6,862 nt of DNA, taken from positions 6,832 to 13,693 of the forward strand of contig JBBIVP010000035.1 of NCBI GenBank assembly GCA_037439705.1, given 5' to 3'. The notes beneath the pieces were generated by a model. That model was given only the letters and a program-made list of their open reading frames with translations. It was not told the origin of the DNA and did no database searches. Below are positions 1-6,638 of this stretch, piece after piece. Positions within the stretch are counted from its first letter, which is position 1; each line of letters begins with the position of its first letter. Source of the DNA: JBBIVP01 sp037439705 [NCBI: bacterium]. Its GTDB lineage: Bacteria; JBBIVP01. The position numbers and the translations under genes were made by a program.

Positions 1-2
1 TA

Positions 3-1274
3 TTTGTAAGAGGAGTAAAAACATTGATGATTGATTCCTTCGTAAGTGTTGAGGATTTCAAAAAGTTTATTACCCTCTTCCAGATGGAACCGGAGGAGGT
101 TATAAGAATGGGAGGGGCGGGAGAGATAATAACTTCAATGAAAATAAATGGAATAAGGGTTGAGGTGATGGATTTTCTTCTTAAAGCGGAAGAGGAGATA
201 GAGAAAGAAGGAAGGGGAGTGGAATATGGAGAGGAAGAGACGGAAGTTTCTATATCCCTTGAAGAATTCAGTAAAGAGGAAAAGGATGTTCTCGCACTGG
301 TGGAGAAGTTAAAGAAAATTTCTGACCTCAAAGAATATGAGAGCATTCTTAAACAAATTGTTAACAGGTGCCAGGAACTGGTAACCATGTCGGATTTCAA
401 AATTCTTCCTGTTGTTTTTCTTGAATTCTCAAGGATTTTTATAGACCAGAAAAAACCACATGAGATAAGAAGGATTACCGGTGAGGCTGCGAGGTCTATT
501 TCAAATGAAAGGGTTGTTGGTTATCTCATAAATAAGGTCAAAACTCTGTCAGCGGATGAACTGGTTGAATACGGAAATATATTTTTAATGATGGGTGAGA
601 CAACAATAAAATACATCCTTGAGAGCCTTTTCGTGGAGGAGTCCGTAAAAGGAAGAAGATTTATGGCAGAAATAATAATTCGTTTTGGAAAGAAGGCTAT
701 CCCTCACCTGACGCCATATCTCAACGATAAAAACTGGTTCGTTTTGAGAAACTGCTTATTCATTCTTGGCGAGATAGGTGATAGGAAAACAATTGAGCTG
801 ATTTACCGTTTTGCTTTCCACAAGGATGAAAGGGTTAAGAAAGAGGCAATAAATGCAATATCAAAAATAAAGGTGCCCGAAGCCATTTCAACACTTCTTA
901 AAATCCTTGATGAGGTAGATGATAAGACGAAGCCACTCCTGATAAGAGCATTAGGGGATACAAGGGACAAAAGCATTGAGCCGATAATTTATAAGTTCAT
1001 GTATTCGGATGATCTAAATATGAAAAAGGAATGCGTTCTTGCTATGGCAAAAATTTCGTCTCCTTATGCCCTTCGTCTCGCAAAAAAGATAATTGAGTCC
1101 GCAAAACTTCCAAGGGATAAAGACCTGGTAGATTCCGCACTGACTGCAATAGAAATTGTTGGAACCCCTGAAGCAGTGGGCCTCCTTGAGGGTTATATTT
1201 TTGGAAAAAGAAATGATTTGAAAGAAAGAGCAATTGAAACCCTTTTCAGGATATCTGAAAGGATAGGTATCTGA
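3..1274 (+). CDS. HEAT-repeat protein, 5' partial (probable HD-GYP partner)
   Basis: No catalytic motif is visible; the likely role is a protein-interaction scaffold. Residues are numbered from the TTG at 24. Residues 1-50 resemble the end of the N-terminal module of the next gene: a strand, a helix (SVEDFKKFITLFQ) and a final strand (INGIRVEVMD). A charged, Glu-rich linker follows at about 54-90. From about 100 the protein is helical, with recognisable HEAT-type units near 225-252, 256-283, 287-313, 317-345 and 383-410 (for example IPHLTPYLNDKNWFVLRNCL and VKKEAINAISKIKVPEA). The frame has no stop back to base 3, and the upstream codons (FVRGVKTL) continue the module, so the real start probably lies before the window. 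If not, TTG at 24 or ATG at 27 would start it, using GGAG at 12-15. It ends in a TGATG overlap with the HD-GYP gene, implying coupled translation. No signal peptide or membrane segment is seen, so it is probably cytoplasmic. The fold is fairly sure; the function is inferred. Confidence 0.8.
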   Translation, partial: FVRGVKTLMIDSFVSVEDFKKFITLFQMEPEEVIRMGGAGEIITSMKINGIRVEVMDFLLKAEEEIEKEGRGVEYGEEETEVSISLEEFSKEEKDVLALVEKLKKISDLKEYESILKQIVNRCQELVTMSDFKILPVVFLEFSRIFIDQKKPHEIRRITGEAARSISNERVVGYLINKVKTLSADELVEYGNIFLMMGETTIKYILESLFVEESVKGRRFMAEIIIRFGKKAIPHLTPYLNDKNWFVLRNCLFILGEIGDRKTIELIYRFAFHKDERVKKEAINAISKIKVPEAISTLLKILDEVDDKTKPLLIRALGDTRDKSIEPIIYKFMYSDDLNMKKECVLAMAKISSPYALRLAKKIIESAKLPRDKDLVDSALTAIEIVGTPEAVGLLEGYIFGKRNDLKERAIETLFRISERIGI

Positions 1275-2626
1275 TGACAAAGTTTGAAGAAGACATTGTT
1301 AACTCTTTAAATGCTCTTATGATGAACATAGAACTTTATCCCCCAAATCATCCATCACTTATAAGGGCTGGTGAGAAGGCTGTTGAATACCTCCGTCCCA
1401 TTCTTTTTGAAAAGGGTTCTTCCTATATAGCCATAAAAGAAGGACTTATCGCCTTTAATGGAATTCCAATCTACTCAATTCAGTCTGCAAAGGTGCTGGG
1501 GAGAATCCTTGCAACCATAAAAATAGGTGGAATTGAATTCAAAAGAGGAATTTCTTCCGAAGAGATAATAAAGTTTTTTTCCCTTCTCTCAACTCTAAAA
1601 TCAAGCGGTGAGCAGGCTGTGAAAGATATAGAGAAAAGTCTGGAAATGCTCGCCATAAAACACATATCAGTGTATCCGGAAGAGGTTGAGGATATAAAGG
1701 ATAGGGCGAGGAAGGCATATAAAGATGCGAAGAAAACAGTAATGGAAATAATGAACGAAGCGAGGCTCGGAAGGGTCTCAAGCAGCAGGAATGCCATAAG
1801 GGTTATAACTGAATTTAACAACATCCTCACAAAAAATAAAAACATCCTCTTTGGAATGGTTATGATTCAACACTTTGACGAATATACATTTTCTCACTGC
1901 GTGAATGTGGGGATAATCAGTATGGCAGTGGCAAAAGCTATGAACATGAGCAACGAGGAGGTTATGAAAATAGGGCTCGGAGGATTCATGCACGATATAG
2001 GGAAGGTTCATACACCTAAGAACATAATTTTGAAACCAGCACCGCTCACACCAGAAGAGTGGGCAATAATGCAGAAACATCCTGTGGATGGAGCAAGGAT
2101 AGTTCAGGAGATGGATGATATTCCAAAAGTTGTCTCCATTTATGTCTATCAGCATCATGTGGGATACGACCTTTCCGGTTATCCAAAACTGAAACCCGGA
2201 GAAAGGCAATTAAAGGAAGCCAACCTCATTCAGATTGCTGATACATACGATTCAATGACCACGCAGAGACCATACCAGAAGAGGTTCGACCCGAAAGAGG
2301 CGATAGACATTATGAGAAGAAAGGTTGGAAAGGGTTTCAGCGATGAACTTTTTGATGCTTTCGTCAATGCCATTGGAATTTATCCTGTGGGTTCAATTGT
2401 TCGGCTTGATACTAATGAAATAGCGGTGGTCACCCAGTTGAATCCGAAGGACCCATTAATACCAACTGTTCAGATAATTTTTGATTCCTTTGGGAGAAGA
2501 TTAAAGGAACCTGTTGAGGTTTCTCTTGATGAAAGAAGAGAAGGAGGGGGGTTCAAGCGGAGCATAGTTAAGACGGTTGATTCCCTCACGCAGGGTTTGA
2601 TAAACATATCATCATTCTTTGAATAA
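1274..2626 (+). CDS. HD-GYP domain protein (putative cyclic-di-GMP phosphodiesterase)
   Basis: A 450-residue protein with two parts. Residues 1-140 form an alpha/beta module beginning with the motif LYPPNHPSLI (21-30), of the kind often found in front of HD-GYP domains and in HEAT proteins. Residues 195-375 are the HD-GYP domain: a first metal-ligand histidine in YTFSHCVNV (H208), HDIGK (240-244), KHP (H269), HHVGYDLSGYP (294-304) and IADTYD (D323). The family hydrolyses cyclic di-GMP, or related dinucleotides, with a two- or three-metal centre. The usual HHExxDGxGYP is altered here to HHVGYDLSGYP, but both histidines, the Asp and GYP remain. The acidic ligand four residues before the first His, seen in trinuclear enzymes, is Tyr204, so a two-metal centre is more likely. 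The C-terminus (370-450) is a small beta-rich tail. There is no receiver domain, signal peptide or membrane helix. The ATG overlaps the upstream stop by one base, and AAAGGATAGG lies just upstream. Domain assignment is firm; substrate and activity are not proven. Confidence 0.92.
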   Translation: MTKFEEDIVNSLNALMMNIELYPPNHPSLIRAGEKAVEYLRPILFEKGSSYIAIKEGLIAFNGIPIYSIQSAKVLGRILATIKIGGIEFKRGISSEEIIKFFSLLSTLKSSGEQAVKDIEKSLEMLAIKHISVYPEEVEDIKDRARKAYKDAKKTVMEIMNEARLGRVSSSRNAIRVITEFNNILTKNKNILFGMVMIQHFDEYTFSHCVNVGIISMAVAKAMNMSNEEVMKIGLGGFMHDIGKVHTPKNIILKPAPLTPEEWAIMQKHPVDGARIVQEMDDIPKVVSIYVYQHHVGYDLSGYPKLKPGERQLKEANLIQIADTYDSMTTQRPYQKRFDPKEAIDIMRRKVGKGFSDELFDAFVNAIGIYPVGSIVRLDTNEIAVVTQLNPKDPLIPTVQIIFDSFGRRLKEPVEVSLDERREGGGFKRSIVKTVDSLTQGLINISSFFE

Positions 2627-3613
2627 TTTTTTCTGAAAGCTCAATTCTATTTCGTCAGAAATTTCATCTGGAGAAGGGGTTGCGGTCCCTGTTTTTCCCA
2701 CAACAATGCTTGCACCTATGGAAGCAAGGTAGGCACAACTTCTTATGTCTCCTTCTACATCGATACCTGCTGAAATTATTCCTGCAACTGTATCTCCGGC
2801 TCCAGCCACATCATAAACCTCCCTCAAAACCGCTGGAATTCTTTCAACTCTTTTCTTCCCTATGAGAATCATCCCCTTTTCTCCCCTTTTTATAAGAACC
2901 CATGTGAAGTTTCCTTTTCTCATCAAAATCTTCCCAGCCTTTTCACAGCCTGCTTCATCAGAGGTTAAAATTCCTGATATTTCCTGTGCTTCCTTAGCAT
3001 TGGGAAGAAGGAGTAAAGACCCCTTATAGAGTGGAAAGTTTCTGGAAAATGGGTCCACTATAACCCTTGAAAAATTGCTTTTTACAAAATCCTTAATTTT
3101 TTGTGTTATAACACCTTTTCCATAATCCGATATAAGAACAGTCTTGAATTTTTCCTTCAATTCCTTCAGTCTCTCAATTATTTCAAATTCGGTAGTCCTC
3201 TCAATCTGGTGTGTATCTTCTCTGTCAAATCTCACAATATGCTGGGAATGGGAAATCACGCGGGTTTTTGTTGTTGTCTGCCTCTTTTCCTTTATGAGAT
3301 AATATCCCATTCTTTCCTGAACGATTTCCTTTAACTTCTTTCCCTCCTCATCGTTGCCTATGACCCCTATTAAATAAGCGATGCCTCCTATTGAGCATAT
3401 ATTCATTGCAGCATTTCCTGCACCGCCCGGCATTTCCTTTGTTTCAACAACTTTTACCACAGGAACAGGTGCCTCAGGGGATAACCTTTCAGATATTCCA
3501 TAAATGTATCTATCAAGCATCACATCACCTATAACAAGAACTTTTGACTTTTTAATCTCTGAAAGAAGAGCTTTCAGTTTTTCCTTTAAGCCTTTTTCAC
3601 CACCTCTTTCCAT
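2612..3613 (-). CDS. rfaE1: D-glycero-beta-D-manno-heptose-7-phosphate kinase (PfkB family)
   Basis: A 333-residue PfkB/ribokinase-family sugar kinase that matches the kinase half of HldE. That enzyme phosphorylates heptose 7-phosphate at O1 on the way to ADP-heptose, the precursor of the LPS inner core, in the cytoplasm. Visible motifs: GDVMLDRYIYG (29-39), SPEAPVPVV (45-53), PGGAGNAAMN (62-71), TRVISHSQHIVRFDRED (117-133), SDYGKG (162-167), LLPNAKEA (202-209), and the PfkB signature DVAGAGDTVAG (268-278) with catalytic Asp274. The usual VDPKG is VDPFS here (186-190). There is no C-terminal nucleotidyltransferase domain, so this is the single-function form (RfaE1/HldA) and an RfaE2-type adenylyltransferase should be encoded elsewhere. 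The ATG lies 28 bases inside the end of glpK, preceded by AAAGG at a suitable distance. The 3' end overlaps the convergent HD-GYP gene by 15 bases. Another PfkB substrate is possible but less likely given the heptose-kinase-type N-terminus. Confidence 0.9.
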   Translation of the reverse strand: MERGGEKGLKEKLKALLSEIKKSKVLVIGDVMLDRYIYGISERLSPEAPVPVVKVVETKEMPGGAGNAAMNICSIGGIAYLIGVIGNDEEGKKLKEIVQERMGYYLIKEKRQTTTKTRVISHSQHIVRFDREDTHQIERTTEFEIIERLKELKEKFKTVLISDYGKGVITQKIKDFVKSNFSRVIVDPFSRNFPLYKGSLLLLPNAKEAQEISGILTSDEAGCEKAGKILMRKGNFTWVLIKRGEKGMILIGKKRVERIPAVLREVYDVAGAGDTVAGIISAGIDVEGDIRSCAYLASIGASIVVGKTGTATPSPDEISDEIELSFQKKLFKE

Positions 3614-5037
3614 AACATAAGCCTTTCTTTTCTTTCCTTCTCATTCATGGACGGGATAAATTCTCTTTCAAAAACCCATACCTTTGTCAGCTCTTCCAGT
3701 GAGGAGAAAATTCTAACTCCCAATCCAGCAAGCATTCCTGCTCCGAGTGCGGTGGTTTCAAGGATTTTGGGTCTTACAATTTTCTTTCCGGTTATATCAG
3801 CCTGAAATTGCATAAGAATGTTGTTCACCGAAGCACCTCCGTCCACCTTCATTACCTTTGTTTTTTTGCCGAGGTCTTTTTCCATACTTTCAAGAAGTTC
3901 CTGAACCTGAAACGCTATACCTTCAAGAGCAGCCCTTGCAATATGCTCCCTTGTTGTATCCCTTGTTATACCCCATATAATTCCTCTTGCAGAACTTCTC
4001 CAGTGAGGAGCGCCAAGACCCACAAACGCAGGCACAAAAACAACTCCTCCGCTTGTTTCTCCTGCTACTTTTTCTATTTCCGATGAAGAGTTTATTATTC
4101 TCAAACCATCTCTCAACCACTGAACAACAGCACCTGCTATGAACGAACTCCCCTCAAGGGCATAGGTGACATTTTCTTTAATCTTCCATGCGATAGTGGT
4201 GAGGAGCCGATGTTTTGATTTCACAGGTTTTTTTCCAGTATTCATGAGAAGAAACGCTCCTGTTCCGTATGTGCATTTTGAATCTCCCTCTTTAAAACAA
4301 CACTGCCCGAAAAGTGCTGCCTGCTGGTCTCCAGCAATACCTGAAATTGGTATTCCGTCTGGAAGCGGGGAAGCGTTTTTTGTTTTGCCAAAAATTCCAG
4401 AGGAAGGAAAAACCTCCGGCAAAAATTCCCTTTTTATTCTTAAAAGTTTTAAAAGGTCCTCATCCCATTTAAGGGATTTTATGTTGAAAAGCATCGTCCT
4501 TGAAGCATTGCTCACATCTGTTCCGTGAACTTCTCCACCTGTGAGTTTAAAAAGTAGCCAGCTGTCAATTGTTCCAAAAGCGAGATCCTTTGAAGGGATT
4601 CCATTTTTTAAAAGCCATGCAATTTTTGTGGCTGAAAAATAGGGGTCTATCACAAGCCCTGTCTTTTCGGTTATAGTTTTTTCAAGACCTCTCTTTTTCA
4701 GTCTCTCGCAAATTTTCTCGGTCCTTCTGCACTGCCATACAATTGCCTTTCCATGGGGTTTACCTGTTTTTCTATCCCAGGCAACCACTGTTTCTCTTTG
4801 ATTTGTTATCCCGATGGAAGCTATTTTTCCCGGGTCGATTTTGCTTTTTTCAATGGCAAGCCTTACAGCATTCATTGTCTTTTCGTATATTTCCTCCGGA
4901 TCGTGCTCAACCCATCCCTTATTCGGATAAAACTGTGAAATCTCAAGGGAAACCTTCTCAATCACCTCAAGGGAAGAAGAAATAAGTATGACTGTTGTTG
5001 CGGTGGTTCCCTCATCAATTGCCAGAATGTATTCCAT
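3586..5037 (-). CDS. glpK: Glycerol kinase
   Basis: A FGGY-family kinase of 483 residues that makes sn-glycerol 3-phosphate from glycerol and ATP, feeding phospholipid synthesis or glycerol catabolism. Motifs in order: phosphate-binding DEGTTATT (8-15), GWVEHDPEEIY (41-51), TNQRET (78-83), AIVWQCRRT (98-106), SNASRTMLFNI (176-186), GIAGDQQAALFGQ (233-245), GTGAFLLMNTG (258-268), GLGAPHW (340-346), the ATP-side VDGGAS (398-403) and ETTALGAGMLAGL (427-439). Residues matching the E. coli glycerol contacts are R81, E82, Y133 and D237, the last being the catalytic base. The protein is slightly shorter than the roughly 500-residue norm. The glycine-rich loop that binds fructose 1,6-bisphosphate in the E. 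coli enzyme and the C-terminal IIAGlc-binding segment are not apparent, so those controls are probably absent. It starts with ATG after a strong AAGGAGG, inside the end of rlmE, and overlaps rfaE1 downstream. Gly/Glu contacts support glycerol over other FGGY sugars. Confidence 0.96.
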   Translation of the reverse strand: MEYILAIDEGTTATTVILISSSLEVIEKVSLEISQFYPNKGWVEHDPEEIYEKTMNAVRLAIEKSKIDPGKIASIGITNQRETVVAWDRKTGKPHGKAIVWQCRRTEKICERLKKRGLEKTITEKTGLVIDPYFSATKIAWLLKNGIPSKDLAFGTIDSWLLFKLTGGEVHGTDVSNASRTMLFNIKSLKWDEDLLKLLRIKREFLPEVFPSSGIFGKTKNASPLPDGIPISGIAGDQQAALFGQCCFKEGDSKCTYGTGAFLLMNTGKKPVKSKHRLLTTIAWKIKENVTYALEGSSFIAGAVVQWLRDGLRIINSSSEIEKVAGETSGGVVFVPAFVGLGAPHWRSSARGIIWGITRDTTREHIARAALEGIAFQVQELLESMEKDLGKKTKVMKVDGGASVNNILMQFQADITGKKIVRPKILETTALGAGMLAGLGVRIFSSLEELTKVWVFEREFIPSMNEKERKERLMLWKEVVKKA

Positions 5038-5626
5038 TTTCTTCCTCCTTTTTGTAATTTATTCCCACAAGATATACTTCTTTTGCAGACCTCATTGATG
5101 CAGAAGGTTTTATGGTTTTAACCATTTCAAATTGCTTTTTCATTTCCTTCAAAATCTCAGGAAACCTTTCTCCATAAAATGCCTTAACAACGCCAATTCC
5201 TCCATTTTTCAGGAATTTCTTTACCACTTTTATGAAAGCAAGAAAAAGTTCAAAGCTTCTTTCCTGGTCGGTATCAGGAATTCCTGAAATTTTCGGAGAC
5301 ATATCAGAAAAGACCGCATCCGCGTAGGAAATAATCGTTTTTATCCTTTCCATTGTATTGGTATCCAGAATATCTCCCTTTATGAAAAAGAACCTCTTAT
5401 CATCAATGGCAGTTTCTTTTAAATCCACTCCCACTACCCGATTTGCCCTCTTCAAAAGAAATGAAGACCATCCTCCCGGAAAGCAACCGAGGTCTATAAC
5501 TGCTCCAAACCTTCTTTTTATTACCGTATCAACTATCTCTTCAATCTTGAAAAAAGCCCTTGAGGGAACCTTCTTTTTGTGAGCGAGGGAATGAAATTTT
5601 TCCTTCTCACTATAATCCCTTTTCAC
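5015..5626 (-). CDS. rlmE: 23S rRNA 2'-O-methyltransferase, FtsJ/RrmJ family
   Basis: A 203-residue Rossmann-fold, SAM-dependent methyltransferase. The family member RlmE methylates the 2'-OH of U2552 in the A-loop of 23S rRNA late in 50S assembly. The N-terminal substrate region has PSRAFFKI (21-28). The SAM-binding motif is DLGCFPGGWSSFLL (45-58), followed by VVGVDL (64-69). The catalytic K-D-K-E tetrad is complete: K27, D108 (in SDMSP), K148 (in VVKAF) and E183 (in KEVYLVG). PSASMRSAKEVYL is the family's C-terminal signature. Length is normal for the family (about 200-210). The start is GTG (5624-5626), preceded on the minus strand by GAGG at 7 bases, and lies 17 bases inside the end of lgt. 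Its last codons contain the glpK ribosome binding site. The C-terminal tail after about residue 192 is poorly conserved in type and may owe its sequence to that overlap. The exact target nucleotide is inferred from the family. Confidence 0.93.
   Translation of the reverse strand: MKRDYSEKEKFHSLAHKKKVPSRAFFKIEEIVDTVIKRRFGAVIDLGCFPGGWSSFLLKRANRVVGVDLKETAIDDKRFFFIKGDILDTNTMERIKTIISYADAVFSDMSPKISGIPDTDQERSFELFLAFIKVVKKFLKNGGIGVVKAFYGERFPEILKEMKKQFEMVKTIKPSASMRSAKEVYLVGINYKKEEENGIHSGN
5042..5051 (-). promoter_or_regulatory. Strong ribosome binding site of glpK
   Basis: On the minus strand AAGGAGG ends six bases before the glpK ATG. It lies inside the last codons of rlmE (encoding the KKEEE tail), so it fixes the glpK start at 5037 and gives it independent ribosome loading in addition to coupling. 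It is the clearest Shine-Dalgarno sequence in the operon, suggesting that GlpK may be made at a higher level than its neighbours. Confidence 0.75.
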
Positions 5627-6548
5627 TTCTGTTCCTCATGTATATGAAAGAAAAGATGCCGACGGAAAATAGAATCAGGCTTGTGAACTGCGGAATTGAA
5701 AAAGGACCGATGTTTCCCCTGTCATCTCCTCTGAAGAACTCAATTATGAACCTGAAAACAGGATATGTAAGAAGATAAAGGGATGCTCCCATTCCTCTGA
5801 ATTGCCTTTTTCTGAGAGGAGAAAGAAGTTTTGAAAGAAAAAACTTAAACCAAAAAAAAACAGAAATGAAAATTATAAATATGGAGAGGTCAAGGATTGG
5901 ATTGAAGGGGAAATCGTATGCGTAAAACCTTACAAGGAAAAAGAAGACGAGCGCATATATGTCATAGATGCTCAAAATTTTTTCCTCCATTGATGCCATC
6001 AGAATCAGAAATACCACATAATTGGCAAAGGAAGAGTATATCTGTGTAGGATGAAGCGGGATATCAAGTGGAGCAATTGAACCTATTTCTTTAAATTTCA
6101 CTCCTATTTTTGAGAGGGTAATTTCTCCGTAACAGCATCCTGCCGAAAAACATCCCCACCTTCCAATTGAAAGTCCCATAGCAGCCGCAGGAGCAAGGGC
6201 ATCAAGGAGTTTAATGAAATCAATTTTTCTCAAAACGGAGTATATAAAACATGTAATAATGGAGAGTAAAAATCCCCCGTACCAGACGAATCCGCCTTCC
6301 CATATTTTGAGCACACTTAAGGGTTTGTCTTTGAAGAGTTCGGGTTCTGATATTGCAAAGAAAATCCTTGCGCCGAGAAGTCCTGAAAGGACGACAAAAA
6401 ATGAGAGGTCAATCATCTTTACAGGTTCTATTCCGAACCTTTCACCTTCTTTTATAGCGATGGAAATTCCAACGATAAAACCAACCGCAACAAGTATTCC
6501 GTATGTGTAGATTTCTATCCCGAATATCTTAAATAAAACAGGATGCAT
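5610..6548 (-). CDS. lgt: Prolipoprotein diacylglyceryl transferase
   Basis: An integral inner-membrane enzyme that moves a diacylglyceryl group from phosphatidylglycerol to the lipobox cysteine of prolipoproteins, the first step of lipoprotein maturation. The start MHPVLFKIFGIEIYTYG is typical of the family. Other signatures are LGARIFF (58-64), GGFVWYGG (85-92), SIGRWGCFSAGCCYG (127-141), LHPTQIY (165-171) and FRFIIEFFRGDDRG (265-278). Arg130 and Arg266 match the essential Arg143 and Arg239 of E. coli Lgt. The E. coli HGGL histidine is Tyr90 here, and the Asn after GR-x-G is Cys133, as in the CC-containing subfamily. Hydrophobic segments lie near 13-32, 45-66, 88-107, 115-130, 173-187, 196-210, 218-240, 255-271 and 284-303. 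At 312 residues it is longer than most members (about 260-290), because of an additional hydrophobic stretch at about 190-245. It is first in the minus-strand operon. No Shine-Dalgarno sequence precedes its ATG. Confidence 0.95.
   Translation of the reverse strand: MHPVLFKIFGIEIYTYGILVAVGFIVGISIAIKEGERFGIEPVKMIDLSFFVVLSGLLGARIFFAISEPELFKDKPLSVLKIWEGGFVWYGGFLLSIITCFIYSVLRKIDFIKLLDALAPAAAMGLSIGRWGCFSAGCCYGEITLSKIGVKFKEIGSIAPLDIPLHPTQIYSSFANYVVFLILMASMEEKILSIYDIYALVFFFLVRFYAYDFPFNPILDLSIFIIFISVFFWFKFFLSKLLSPLRKRQFRGMGASLYLLTYPVFRFIIEFFRGDDRGNIGPFSIPQFTSLILFSVGIFSFIYMRNRSEKGL
5634..5637 (-). promoter_or_regulatory. Ribosome binding site of rlmE
   Basis: GAGG on the minus strand sits seven bases upstream of a GTG codon at 5626, within the end of lgt. 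It supports the GTG start for rlmE; no ATG or other likely start lies nearby in that frame ahead of the conserved FFKI motif. Confidence 0.6.
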
Positions 6549-6554
6549 AAACTA

Positions 6555-6582
6555 AATTTAACATTTTTTAGGAGGATTTCAA
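6555..6582 (-). promoter_or_regulatory. Candidate sigma-70-type promoter of lgt operon (leaderless)
   Basis: On the minus strand TTGAAA (6582-6577, five of six matches to the -35 consensus) is followed after 16 bases by TAAATT (6560-6555, four of six matches to -10). The -10 box ends six bases before the lgt ATG, so transcription would be expected to start at or within a base or two of the ATG itself. This fits the absence of any Shine-Dalgarno sequence ahead of lgt and predicts a leaderless mRNA for the operon. The region is AT-rich, so a chance match is possible. Confidence 0.45.
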
Positions 6583-6638
6583 GGGGATGCACTTATGCGT
6601 CATTTTACAATTTTGAATTGGATAATTAAGGGGGGTTT

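Noticed and set aside
24-29. TTG/ATG start with GGAG as the true beginning of the HEAT gene
   Set aside because: Possible, but the frame is open upstream and those codons fit the shared module, so a start outside the window is preferred.
1480-2209. Long minus-strand open frames across the HD-GYP gene
   Set aside because: They lie wholly opposite a gene with conserved motifs, and their translations show no recognisable family pattern.
2617-2640. Terminator between the convergent genes
   Set aside because: There is a short T-run and weak CTTT/AAAG pairing, but no stable GC-rich stem.
4166-4528. 120-codon plus-strand open frame opposite glpK
   Set aside because: Antisense to the well-conserved GlpK core; a by-product of its codon usage.
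6214-6510. 98-codon plus-strand open frame opposite lgt
   Set aside because: Mirror of the lgt coding sequence, Ser/Thr/Pro-rich as expected from antisense of hydrophobic codons, with no family signature.
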